Below, one piece after another: positions 31,728 to 40,091 of a DNA stretch of 64,000 nucleotides (positions within the stretch are counted from its first letter, which is position 1; each line of letters starts with the position of its first letter). The stretch comes from TMP-86 sp044226865. GTDB lineage: Bacteria > Pseudomonadota > Gammaproteobacteria > Steroidobacterales > Steroidobacteraceae. The stretch is from contig JBGAGE010000009.1 in assembly GCA_044226865.1 (NCBI GenBank), positions 157,747 through 221,746 of the forward strand. Direction: 5' to 3'. The translations under genes and the position numbers were made by a program. The notes beneath the pieces were generated by a model. The model was not told where the DNA came from and did not search any database. It saw only the letters and a program-made list of their open reading frames with translations.

Positions 31728-34145
31728 ATGAACGACTCACGGTTCAGTGTTACGAAGCACAAGGCAGCGCTAGTTCGATTGAAGAGCATGTTGCCGCTGG
31801 GTCTTCCGGTATTGGTGGCGGTCGTGCAAGTCGTTTCGATTAATCTCTTCGCGGCCCAGTCGGTTCGCGCCGACGACGACGTGCAGTTGGGCGAAGTCGT
31901 CGTTACGGCGTCGCGTGTAGCGACCTCGATTCAGGACACACCTTTTTCCATTTCGGCGATCGGCGGAAATGACCTGCGACGTGAGGGGTTGGTTGACCTC
32001 GCAGATCTCTCCAGCCAGGTCCCCGGCCTGTTGGTCTCGCAGGGAACCGGTGATACGACCATTCGGCCGGCGCTTCGCGGCATCGCGCCGACAGACGTCG
32101 GGGCGGGCGCCATCTCACCGGTCGCAGTGTATCTGGATGATGTGTACTTGCCGTACGCGTTCGGCGCGGCCTCGCAAATGTACGATTTGAACCGGGTTGA
32201 AGTGCTTCGCGGGCCTCAGGGTACCTTGTTCGGCAAGAATGTCACCGGCGGGGCCATGCTGTTTTATTCGCAATTGCCCACTTCTGCGAACGAGGGATAT
32301 CTGACGCTGGACGCGGGTTCCGGCGACGCGAGGCATGGGGCGATCGAAGGGGCGGCGAATCTTGCGATCAGCGACACGGTCAGTGCGCGTGCGAGCTTCC
32401 GGGTCAGTGGTCACGATGGATTTGCCAGGAATCTGCAGAGCGGCAAGCTGATCGGGGATCGCAATGAAAAGGCCGTTCGAGTGCAGTTGGCATGGACGCC
32501 TGCCAGTGACACGACGTTGAATCTTCTTCTGTTCGGCGTCAAGCAGCGTGGCGATGCGCCGGTGTATCAAACTGAATATCCCGGCAATCCGTGCGCCGGG
32601 GATTTCAATGGCACGGGGCCCGTCGTTTACCTCTGCTCGATCGACGGAGTGCCGGCCCCCACGGGATCGGTGCGCAAGAGCACATTCGCCGAACGAGATG
32701 ACACCTTCGAGAACAGCGATCGGTACGGCGCCACGCTGAAGGCTACCAAGACTTTCGGCAACGGGGTGGCGTTGACGTCGATCACGGGTTGGCAAAAGGG
32801 CAAATTCTCATCGTTGGCGAATGATGACGGACTAGCGGCTGACTGGTTCCACAGCCGCATCGAGAATGAAACGTCGCAATTCAGCCAGGAGATCAGGTTG
32901 ACGACCCGGCAAGATTCGTCCGTCAGGGCGGTGTTGGGCGGTTTTTATCAGCATGACAGAATCGATGTGTGGGGCGGATTTGCCGATGGAACCAATACGG
33001 AAGCCTTTCCGGCGGCATTCCTTGATTTTGGCCCTTTTGCGGCCTTCTATCCATTCCTGTCTGACAACAAGGGTCAGCAAAAGACAGATTCGTATGCGCT
33101 CTTCGGCTCGCTGACCTATGACCTGACCCAGCGCCTGTCCTTGATTGGGGGGCTGCGCTATTCCTCCGAGAAGAAGGACGTCGTCACGGAAGTCATCCAG
33201 GCAGGGGAGGATCCCGCCAATCCCTTCGTCGACAATGACCTGAAGCTGGACACTTATCGCGCACGCTTTGGTTACAGCAATCCTTTTGAATACGCGGCCA
33301 GCCGGGACGTGCGATCCAAGACATGGTCGGACGCCACCTGGGATGTGACGGCCAAGTACACCTTGGCGAAGAGCGTCTTGCTGTATGCCAAGGTTGGTAC
33401 GGGGTTTCTGTCGGGGGGATACACGCTGCCGAATGTCGCTCCGGGCTCCTTCAATGTTCTGGCTCCGGAGAAGTTGACGTCATACGAAGCCGGCTTGAAG
33501 AGCCAGTTCATGGACAACAGACTTCGGATGAACGTCAGTGTCTACTATTCGGACTACAAGGACATGCAGGTGACCACGACGCAGACCACTAGTGGCACCC
33601 CGCTGCTCACGCGTGAGAATGCCGGCGCCGCCACCATCAAAGGCGCCGAATTGGAGTTGGCGGCGTTGCCGGTGAAGAACCTGGAAATCAGCTTCACGGC
33701 TGGATACGCCGATGCCAAGTTCGATGACTTTGCGACGACGTCCAATTTGACGGGATTGCCAATCAACTACCGCGGGAATCGTCTGCCCTTCGCTCCGCGG
33801 ACGACAGGCAGTGTGGCAGTGGCGTATACCATCCCGGTGGGAGCGTTGCGACTGGACCTGCGTAGCAGCTGGACTTATCGCGATCGGGTGTTCTTCGACG
33901 CCAACAATGATCCGCTGACGAGTTCTTCATCGACGGTGATGGGGGACTTTCGTGCGAGCCTTCACAAGGATGCCAGTGCATGGCGGGTGACTGCCTACGT
34001 CACTAACTTGACGAACCAGAAGGTCCGGTCCTATGGCTATTCCCAGCCGGACGTCACGCCCGCCGGTGAGCATTTTATCTCGTATGTCGCGAGCACCTAC
34101 TCTCCGTTGAGAAATTGGGGATTGCAGGTCGAATATGCTTGGTGA
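31728..34145 (+). CDS. TonB-dependent outer-membrane receptor
   Basis: An 805-residue receptor. The leader is long (residues 1-48, hydrophobic stretch 'LPVLVAVVQVVSINLFAAQS'), followed by 'LGEVVVTASRVATSIQDTPF' (TonB-box/plug start), a plug with 'VPGLLVSQGTGDTTIRPALR' and 'RVEVLRGPQGTLFGKNVTGG', and a 22-strand barrel that ends in 'RNWGLQVEYAW' with the C-terminal aromatic residue needed for outer-membrane insertion. This plug type is that of the iron-complex/pesticin-like receptors that are expanded in sphingomonads and steroid/aromatic degraders, where many import organic substrates. The divergent GlcG/wHTH pair and the following haem-c protein are its nearest partners. Confidence 0.95.
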   Translation: MNDSRFSVTKHKAALVRLKSMLPLGLPVLVAVVQVVSINLFAAQSVRADDDVQLGEVVVTASRVATSIQDTPFSISAIGGNDLRREGLVDLADLSSQVPGLLVSQGTGDTTIRPALRGIAPTDVGAGAISPVAVYLDDVYLPYAFGAASQMYDLNRVEVLRGPQGTLFGKNVTGGAMLFYSQLPTSANEGYLTLDAGSGDARHGAIEGAANLAISDTVSARASFRVSGHDGFARNLQSGKLIGDRNEKAVRVQLAWTPASDTTLNLLLFGVKQRGDAPVYQTEYPGNPCAGDFNGTGPVVYLCSIDGVPAPTGSVRKSTFAERDDTFENSDRYGATLKATKTFGNGVALTSITGWQKGKFSSLANDDGLAADWFHSRIENETSQFSQEIRLTTRQDSSVRAVLGGFYQHDRIDVWGGFADGTNTEAFPAAFLDFGPFAAFYPFLSDNKGQQKTDSYALFGSLTYDLTQRLSLIGGLRYSSEKKDVVTEVIQAGEDPANPFVDNDLKLDTYRARFGYSNPFEYAASRDVRSKTWSDATWDVTAKYTLAKSVLLYAKVGTGFLSGGYTLPNVAPGSFNVLAPEKLTSYEAGLKSQFMDNRLRMNVSVYYSDYKDMQVTTTQTTSGTPLLTRENAGAATIKGAELELAALPVKNLEISFTAGYADAKFDDFATTSNLTGLPINYRGNRLPFAPRTTGSVAVAYTIPVGALRLDLRSSWTYRDRVFFDANNDPLTSSSSTVMGDFRASLHKDASAWRVTAYVTNLTNQKVRSYGYSQPDVTPAGEHFISYVASTYSPLRNWGLQVEYAW

Positions 34146-34199
34146 ACAGCATTGTAGGGCTGCGCCTGCGCCAGCGAGGGCAAGGACTGACGGTACGGG

Positions 34200-35339
34200 A
34201 TGGTGGCGGTTGATCCAGGCGTGACCATTTCGCAAAGGTCGCCGGCCGCACGGACCCCATGTCTTGTGGCATGGGCTGCCGCGGTGCTGCTGTGGGCTGC
34301 GCCGGTCCCCGCCAACGACGATGAGTCGGTTGCCATCAAGATGGACTGGTCCTACTACATCGGCGTCTGGTTACCCGATTTGCCGCGGGCCGTGCCGGAC
34401 GAACCTCGATTGCCTCGATATGACGAGCGCAAGGCGGTGGCATTCGTTGACCGGTATGCGCTCGAGTGGACCGAGCGCAATGGCTGTGGGACCTGTCACA
34501 CCAACGTTCCTGCCCTGATGATGCGGCCTTTAATCCGCAGCGCCCCAGGCGAGGAGGTAACGGCCAGGATTCGTTCGCGTCTCATCGAATTCTCGAATGA
34601 AAAAAGGGCGAAGCCCGATGCCTTTACGGTGGCATTCATGGTGCCGGGTATCAGTGCGCTTGCGATCAACGATGCGGAATCCGGCAGGCCGTTGGATCCG
34701 CAAGTGATTGCATTGCTCGATTACCAGTATGCCCATCAATCGAAAGACGGTGGCTGGGACTATCCCGACCATGAGGCGCTGGTGCCGTTTCTCGAGCGCG
34801 ATCGTGGCTATATGGCAACATTGGCTGCCTTGGCGGCCGGATTCATACCGGACTATTTTGCCCATCACCCAGAATCACGCGCTGGCCTCGAGACCTTGAA
34901 GGCGTATCTTCGCCAGCATGTCTCCAAGAAGCTGCATGGGCAGATCGTCTTGTTGTGGGCGTCCGTCCGGCTGAACGGTCTGATGACGCCTCAGCAGCAA
35001 GCGGACATCGAGTCGAGGTTGCTGTCGCTGCAGAATGCTGATGGCGGTTGGACGCTGGCGGCCTTGGGTACATGGCCACGGTATGACGGCGAACCGAATG
35101 ACCCGCAGGGCCCGAGCGACGGGTATGCCACGGGTCTGGCTGCATTGGTTCTCTGTGAGCGAGGATGGAGTTCCGGCAGTCCGGAAATCAAGAAGGCGCT
35201 GCATTGGATCGACACGAACCAGCGCCGGTCCGGACGGTGGTACACGAGGTCGCTTTACGCAGAGCGGTTTCGCAACTACCTATCCAACATGGCGACAGCT
35301 TACGACGTCATGGCCATGAGACGTTGTCAGCAAAACTGA
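34200..35339 (+). CDS. Exported haem-c/squalene-cyclase-like alpha-toroid protein
   Basis: A 379-residue protein with a signal peptide (residues 20-39, 'LVAWAAAVLLWAAPVPA'), one haem-c motif CGTCH at 96-100 inside 'RNGCGTCHTNVPALMMRP', and then repeats of the terpenoid-cyclase/prenyltransferase alpha-alpha toroid: 'YAHQSKDGGWDYPDHE' (about 178), 'LSLQNADGGWTLAALG' (about 277) and 'DTNQRRSGRWYTRS' (about 338). The GGW units are the QW-like motifs of squalene-hopene cyclase, but the acidic DxDD initiator of that enzyme is not present, so cyclase activity is unlikely. It follows the TonB receptor by 54 bp. It could be a periplasmic electron-transfer or substrate-binding protein; no function is established to my knowledge. 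Confidence 0.78.
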   Translation: MVAVDPGVTISQRSPAARTPCLVAWAAAVLLWAAPVPANDDESVAIKMDWSYYIGVWLPDLPRAVPDEPRLPRYDERKAVAFVDRYALEWTERNGCGTCHTNVPALMMRPLIRSAPGEEVTARIRSRLIEFSNEKRAKPDAFTVAFMVPGISALAINDAESGRPLDPQVIALLDYQYAHQSKDGGWDYPDHEALVPFLERDRGYMATLAALAAGFIPDYFAHHPESRAGLETLKAYLRQHVSKKLHGQIVLLWASVRLNGLMTPQQQADIESRLLSLQNADGGWTLAALGTWPRYDGEPNDPQGPSDGYATGLAALVLCERGWSSGSPEIKKALHWIDTNQRRSGRWYTRSLYAERFRNYLSNMATAYDVMAMRRCQQN

Positions 35340-35411
35340 GCTGGAGAAGATCCGGGTGCCGCTGAGCTCCGGCGATGGTGCCGGCTCTCCTGGTTGCGAG
35401 CGCCCCCGGAT

Positions 35412-35753
35412 TCAGCCGCTGCCGGAGTTCCGCTCATCGAGAAAGTAGCATACGATCGGCCGGCAGGACCCCGGATCGAAGAAATTGAGTTCGTCGTCCG
35501 CCACGCGTGTGTCGGCATGCAATTTCAGCGCCCATGCCTCAAACGCCGTCTGATCGGCAAACGCAATCTCCGTCATGACATCAAAATCGTATCCGACGCC
35601 ACGGGCAACGCTCATCAGGTAGTTTCGGCGGTAGACAGGCGGTGGAGATGCGATGCTCAGAATCAGCGGTACGTGGTGGTTCTCGTAGTAGTCGATGAAC
35701 TCGGCACGCGACATTCCATGCTTCCTCTTCAAGAACGCTACAACCTTGTACAA
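35412..35753 (-). CDS. EthD-domain protein
   Basis: A 113-residue EthD-family ferredoxin-like-fold protein: 'VVAFLKRKHGMSRAEFIDYY', 'NHHVPLI' and the late 'FFDPGSCRPIVCYFLDE' strand are characteristic. The start is TTG 35753, supported by GGAGG five bases upstream. It is 40 bp downstream of the AhpD-like gene on the same strand, so the two form an operon. EthD-like proteins act as small accessory enzymes or lactone/quinone-handling dimers in catabolic pathways, for example of ethers and anthraquinones; the exact reaction is unknown. Confidence 0.82.
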   Translation of the reverse strand: MYKVVAFLKRKHGMSRAEFIDYYENHHVPLILSIASPPPVYRRNYLMSVARGVGYDFDVMTEIAFADQTAFEAWALKLHADTRVADDELNFFDPGSCRPIVCYFLDERNSGSG

Positions 35754-35793
35754 GGTGCCTCCAGAGCGGCCGGAATCGGCCTACACATGCTGT

Positions 35794-36402
35794 TTAGACG
35801 GCTTCGGGAGAGTGCGCGGAGGCGGGGCTGCTTGCGACAACACCGCCGTTGCTCCAAGGCGTAAAGGGGGCATCCTGCTCAATTTTGAATCGTTCCGGCA
35901 GATGCTCGTGTAACCGCCAAGTGGCGCCCATGCGGCCAAAGCCCACGTGCAAGGCGCATGCGACGCTGAGTTCGACGATCTGCTGCTCAGAATAATGTTG
36001 CCTCAATTGATCGAACAACGATTCATCGATGGCAAGGTGGTCGGTGGCCATGAGTTCCGCAAACCGGATGGCGACCTTCTCGGCGGCACTAAGATCGGGA
36101 GACTCCGCCGGTCGTTCCAGGGAACAGATGAGTCCTTCGGTGACCTCAGTCGGGGCATAGCGTAGCGACATGCAGGCCCGACACTGATTGAAGAACGCGA
36201 TTCGCAGGCGCGTCAGTTCCGCGACACGGCGTGGAAGCGTCGAGGTCGGTCCTGCGATAACCTCTGACACCTTACCCAGAGCCAATGCGAGGTCCGGACG
36301 ATGGGCTAGGATCGCTTCGGTGTCCTTCTCCAGCCGTTCGGATGGGGTCAACTTGGATAGTTCATCGGGGTGCACGGGTATCGCGGGCTTCAATAATGGC
36401 AT
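35794..36402 (-). CDS. Carboxymuconolactone decarboxylase/AhpD-like protein (paralogue A)
   Basis: A 202-residue alkylhydroperoxidase-like protein from ATG 36402, which has GGAG nine bases upstream; the frame to 36516 is not family-like. The AhpD core is 'ELTRLRIAFFNQCRACMSLR', with the redox pair C-x2-C, followed by a helix that reads 'ELSVACALHVGFGRMGATW'. In AhpD-like enzymes the CxxC reduces peroxides; in carboxymuconolactone decarboxylases it is absent, so a redox function is more likely. A very similar protein is encoded on the other strand at 37372, and together they flank an NTF2-like gene. It precedes the EthD gene in an operon. Confidence 0.87.
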   Translation of the reverse strand: MPLLKPAIPVHPDELSKLTPSERLEKDTEAILAHRPDLALALGKVSEVIAGPTSTLPRRVAELTRLRIAFFNQCRACMSLRYAPTEVTEGLICSLERPAESPDLSAAEKVAIRFAELMATDHLAIDESLFDQLRQHYSEQQIVELSVACALHVGFGRMGATWRLHEHLPERFKIEQDAPFTPWSNGGVVASSPASAHSPEAV

Positions 36403-36576
36403 TGGCGCTTCACTCCAAATTCTCAAGACGGGACTGTGGTGCCCAGATTTGTCGTCGCTTACAGGGTACGCTGGAAAGGATGGAATGTGCCAAGAGGCAT
36501 TCGCGATGCCTCCCATATCGGCTTTCTATGCCGGTATGGCCTTATGATGGAGTGGAGGTCGTTGGATGACTCCCGT

Positions 36577-37065
36577 CTAGCGACGATATGAAGGATCGCT
36601 GCGGTCACGCGAGCCGTTCGGTGTTCGGCCTTGCCAGAGGCCTGAAGCATCCGTCCGCACCCATTCGACGACGACCGTGCGGCGGTTGATCCTCCATTCC
36701 TGGGAGAGCACCAACCTGTCGATGTACCGTATCCACATGGTCATGAACGGCCGGTCGATGCTGCTGCCGCCGTGCGGCATATGGTAGGCGGTTGCATACG
36801 ACTCGCTGTGGGCAGTCTGATCCTGCACGTCAATGACCATCGTGCTGGCGCAGTGAAGAGTCCGTTCGAATCGGTTGCAGATGTCCGAAATGACGAAGTC
36901 CGCGAATTGCGTGGCGTCGCCAACGAAGTATCCTGGATAGTCCAACTCGGCGTCGGGAGTGAAGCAACGCTCGAGCAAGGGGCGGTCGGCGCGGTCCAGA
37001 GCCCTAAAGTAGTTCATCAGGGTTTGGGCCACGTCGGATCTCGAATTCGCATGGAAGTGGTTCAT
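36577..37065 (-). CDS. SnoaL-like (SnoaL_4/ring-hydroxylase beta-type) NTF2-fold protein
   Basis: A 162-residue NTF2-like protein: 'VAQTLMNYFRALDRADRPLL', 'CFTPDAELDYPGYFVGDATQ' and 'YHMPHGGSSIDRPFMTMWIR' are the helix 1, entry loop and central-strand blocks of the SnoaL_4 group, which also holds small subunits of ring-hydroxylating dioxygenases and scytalone-dehydratase-like enzymes. No signal peptide. It is the middle one of three genes at this locus, upstream of paralogue A on the same strand (gap 174 bp) and divergent from paralogue B at 37372. A dehydratase or isomerase on a catabolic intermediate would fit. Confidence 0.8.
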   Translation of the reverse strand: MNHFHANSRSDVAQTLMNYFRALDRADRPLLERCFTPDAELDYPGYFVGDATQFADFVISDICNRFERTLHCASTMVIDVQDQTAHSESYATAYHMPHGGSSIDRPFMTMWIRYIDRLVLSQEWRINRRTVVVEWVRTDASGLWQGRTPNGSRDRSDPSYRR

Positions 37066-37371
37066 CTGAGGTTGGATTGCCAGTCACCGTGATATCGAGA
37101 ATGGTAGCGAGTCCACACGCGGTTGCCAGAGCAAATGCCTCTACGAGGTATCGATACTTTGGCGCGGACGATTTGATCCGATGCCATCAGTCACAAGAAT
37201 CGACGCACTTTGATGGCAGATTGCCGCCTTTCGATAAGACGCCAGGCTATTAGAAAAATTGACTGGGAGGAATACCGAATCCGTCTTTGCCTATTGGTTA
37301 TCAGGTCCATAGGCTTCGATGTGCAGTGCGCCGCCGATGCAGGACATCAGCAGATCGAGGAGTTGACGATT
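37066..37371. promoter_or_regulatory. Divergent intergenic region
   Basis: 306 bp between the NTF2-like gene and AhpD-like paralogue B. No gene is seen; the frame open to the left of paralogue B has no family character. GAGGAG at 37356-37361 is the ribosome-binding site of paralogue B. I see no convincing operator. Confidence 0.4.
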
Positions 37372-37971
37372 ATGACGATACTGAAACCCGCAGTGGAACT
37401 GGACCGGAACAAGATGTCGCAGATGACGCCGGCCGAGCGGATACGGTACGAGATCGACGCGATTCTCGCGCACCGACCGGATCTCGCGGCTGCGAACGCC
37501 CAGGTCGCCGCGGTGATGGCGGGACCCACCTCCACGCTTCCCCGGCGGCTCACCGAACTTGTCCGCCTGCGAATCGCGTTCTTCAATCAGTGTCGCACCT
37601 GCATGTCATTGCGCTACGCGCCCGCCGAGGTTTCGGAGGGGCTGGTGTGCTCATTGGAGAGACCGCAGGAGTCGGCAGATCTATCCGATGGGGAGAAGGT
37701 TGCAATTAAGTTTGCAGAGGTGATGGCCACCGATCACCTGGCGATCGACGCTGGACTGTTCGATGAACTGCGCCGGCACTATTCAGAGGCCCAAATCGTG
37801 GAACTGTGCGTCGCATGCGCCTTGCACGTGGGGTTCGGCCGGATGGGGGCCACCTGGCAGATGTACGAGCATCTTCCGGAGCGATTTCAACAAGAGCAGG
37901 ATGCGCCGTTTACCCCTTGGGGTGGAGAGGGCATCGCCAGTGCGCCTCGGACCTCGACGCGCAGTATCTGA
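37372..37971 (+). CDS. Carboxymuconolactone decarboxylase/AhpD-like protein (paralogue B)
   Basis: A 199-residue AhpD-like protein from ATG 37372, preceded by GAGGAG. It matches paralogue A (35794-36402) almost throughout: 'AGPTSTLPRR', 'LRIAFFNQCRTCMSLRYAP', 'VMATDHLAID', 'CALHVGFGRMGATW' and 'EQDAPFTPW' differ in only a few places, and the redox C-x2-C is kept. The two genes point away from each other with an NTF2-like gene between, so one arose by an inverted duplication or was acquired twice. The cytoplasmic location and the CxxC suggest thiol-dependent peroxide or quinone reduction. It is followed by 246 bp before the MetE-like gene. Confidence 0.88.
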   Translation: MTILKPAVELDRNKMSQMTPAERIRYEIDAILAHRPDLAAANAQVAAVMAGPTSTLPRRLTELVRLRIAFFNQCRTCMSLRYAPAEVSEGLVCSLERPQESADLSDGEKVAIKFAEVMATDHLAIDAGLFDELRRHYSEAQIVELCVACALHVGFGRMGATWQMYEHLPERFQQEQDAPFTPWGGEGIASAPRTSTRSI

Positions 37972-38217
37972 ATCGAAGACATTGCTCGCCGTTGTTGGCG
38001 CAATCCACATTCCGGGTAGGCGCTCCTGTCCGTATGTCTGTCAAATCGGGCGGAAAACGTCACCGGGTGAAGGCGGGGCGTCGTTGAAGTCGATCAGCAG
38101 CGATTTCTCACGGGGGTAACCATTTAGGGGGATGCCTTTGGTTCGCCTGTTGGTCTACGTTGCCGACGAGTTTCGAATAATACCTCGACTTGCTGGCGCC
38201 TAACGACGGGGAACACG

Positions 38218-39243
38218 ATGTTATTTCCAACCACCATCATTGGCAGCTACCCCCAACCGGAGTGGTTGATAGACCGCAAGGGCCTCGCCAGCCGTTTTCC
38301 GCCGCGGGTGCGGATGCGAGAGCTATGGCGTATTCCGGAAGCTCACCTCGTGCAAGCGCAGAATGATGCCACCATTCTCGCGATCAAGGCGCAAGAGGAT
38401 GCGGGCATCGACATCATCAGCGATGGGGAAATTCGCCGCGAAAGCTATTCGAACCGCTTCGCGACGGCGCTCGAGGGCGTTGACATCGACAACCCGGGCA
38501 CGGCCTTGGATCGCTCGGGTCACCCCAATCCGGTACCGCGCATTGTCGGCAGGATCCGCCGAAAGCATGCCGTGGAAGTGGAGGACCTGGTTTTCCTGAG
38601 ACGACACACGAAGCGGAAGATCAAGATTACTGTCCCGGGCCCATTTACGATGTCGCAACAAGCCCAAAACTTCCATTACCCCACCGATGAAGACGCGGCC
38701 ATGGACTATGCAGTGGCCGTAAATGAGGAAATCCGCGATCTGTTCGCTGCAGGTGCGGATGTGGTGCAGATCGATGAGCCGTATATGCAGGCGAGACCCG
38801 AGAAGGCGCGCCAATACGGGCTACGCGCCTTGAACCGAGCCCTGGAGGGCGTCGTGGGGACCACGGCAGTTCACATCTGCTTTGGCTATGCCGCGGTCAT
38901 ACACGAGCGGCCGTCCGGCTATTCCTTTTTGCCGGAACTGTCGGCCTGTAGCTGCAATCAGATCTCCGTTGAAACGGCGCAGTCGAAGCTCGATTGCGCT
39001 GTGTTGGCGCAATTGCGCGGCAAGCAGATCATGGTCGGTGCGATCGACTTGTCCGATATGAGGGTCGAAACGCCGCAGGTGGTCGCGGACCGTGTCAAGC
39101 GTGCACTGCCCTACGTGGATGCGCAGAACGTGATCCTGGCCCCGGATTGCGGTATGAAGTATCTCCCCCATGATGTCGCTTTCGACAAGTTGGTCGCCAT
39201 GGTGGAAGGTGCGAGGTTGTTGCGCGCAGAATTCGGTTCTTAA
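38218..39243 (+). CDS. MetE C-terminal-like zinc methyltransferase
   Basis: A 341-residue protein equal to the C-terminal catalytic half of cobalamin-independent methionine synthase: 'TIIGSYPQPEWLIDRKGLAS' at the start, 'DIISDGEIRRESYSNRF', 'VPGPFTMSQ', 'VVQIDEPYMQARPE', then the zinc ligands in 'VHICFGY' (His, Cys) and 'APDCGMKYL' (Cys). It lacks the N-terminal half that binds polyglutamylated folate, so it is a core-MetE/YxjG-like enzyme that moves methyl groups between a small donor and a thiol. In this region it could take methyl groups released by the LigM-like O-demethylase, but that link is only inferred. Start ATG 38218. Confidence 0.88.
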   Translation: MLFPTTIIGSYPQPEWLIDRKGLASRFPPRVRMRELWRIPEAHLVQAQNDATILAIKAQEDAGIDIISDGEIRRESYSNRFATALEGVDIDNPGTALDRSGHPNPVPRIVGRIRRKHAVEVEDLVFLRRHTKRKIKITVPGPFTMSQQAQNFHYPTDEDAAMDYAVAVNEEIRDLFAAGADVVQIDEPYMQARPEKARQYGLRALNRALEGVVGTTAVHICFGYAAVIHERPSGYSFLPELSACSCNQISVETAQSKLDCAVLAQLRGKQIMVGAIDLSDMRVETPQVVADRVKRALPYVDAQNVILAPDCGMKYLPHDVAFDKLVAMVEGARLLRAEFGS

Positions 39244-39308
39244 CCGCGCCGGGCAGGGCTTTTCAGTGCGAGCGCCCGCTCGCTCGTTTCGAACCGGACG
39301 GCTGGCAA

Positions 39309-39725
39309 CTACTGGGAAATGCCCTTGCGCCTAATCCCGGCGGAGATTTCTGCGGGAAGTGGATCGACTTCCGTCCAGAAAAAGGCAACGTCGGCGAACC
39401 CAGGCTCGTAGACGTAGTCGATATCAATTCCCGGTCGAACGTAGATGAGGTCCCCGGCGGTCATGGCGACACTGCTGCCATCCGCGTATGTGCGCCGACC
39501 ACGACCGCTGATGACGTAGAACACTTCCTTGTATGAGACGCTCCCGCCGTAGCGGAATTGGATGCCCAAGGGGTACCTGGTTGCAATGCACAGGTGGCGC
39601 CGGTCGGCCGATTCATAGAGAACCCTTCCTTCCGCTCCAGAACCCGCGAAGTAGTCCACTGTCATGGGCTCATATTGAGCCAAGAAGACATTGAAGAAAT
39701 CGGGATCCATCTGTCTCATTTTCAT
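39309..39725 (-). CDS. Cupin-domain protein
   Basis: A 138-residue single-domain cupin from ATG 39725; the frame upstream to 39899 lacks family character. The two cupin motifs are visible as 'GSVSYKEVFYVISGRGRRTY' (first motif, with E but only partial His set) and 'AGDLIYVRPGIDIDYVYEPG' (second). Small stand-alone cupins in catabolic clusters can be oxygenases, isomerases or ligand binders; the incomplete metal ligands make the first less likely. A perfect 12-bp palindrome, TTCACGCGTGAA, sits directly upstream of the start (39727-39738). It is convergent to the MetE-like gene and divergent from formaldehyde dehydrogenase. Confidence 0.78.
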   Translation of the reverse strand: MKMRQMDPDFFNVFLAQYEPMTVDYFAGSGAEGRVLYESADRRHLCIATRYPLGIQFRYGGSVSYKEVFYVISGRGRRTYADGSSVAMTAGDLIYVRPGIDIDYVYEPGFADVAFFWTEVDPLPAEISAGIRRKGISQ

Positions 39726-39726
39726 G

Positions 39727-39738
39727 TTCACGCGTGAA
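39727..39738. promoter_or_regulatory. Palindrome upstream of the cupin gene
   Basis: TTCACGCGTGAA is a perfect 12-bp palindrome one base before the cupin start codon on the minus strand. It could be an operator or a translational element. The sequence is short, so it may also be chance. Confidence 0.35.
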
Positions 39739-40091
39739 TGATAGAAGCGGGCGGTGTGCCACGCGAGACCGGTTACTGCATACCATTTCCCGATACGGGA
39801 AGGTCTTCTGAACTGTCGGGTGGTCCCGTATCGGACATCGAAATCATCCACGAAGGGTCGTCTGCACGCATCCCCCTTGATGGGGACAACGAGCGTCAAA
39901 CTGGATCGGCAATAGAGAGTGTCTTCTCGGGGCGCTGCCGCATGCTCGTTCGTGGTCAGCAGAGGCCTCGTCCTGGCCGGTTCAATGGAAATCGGAAGGT
40001 ACTTTTGTCACCAGCCAGGGGGAGGGGGCGACGCGGGCCAAATCCTAAAATAGAGTCTTGGGAAATTCGGTTGTCAATTGGAGAGTTATCG

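Noticed and set aside
39738..40091. N-terminal extension of the formaldehyde dehydrogenase frame
   Set aside because: Class III alcohol dehydrogenases start at MKSR-like sequence; GGAGAG lies before ATG 40092, and the extension lacks homology.
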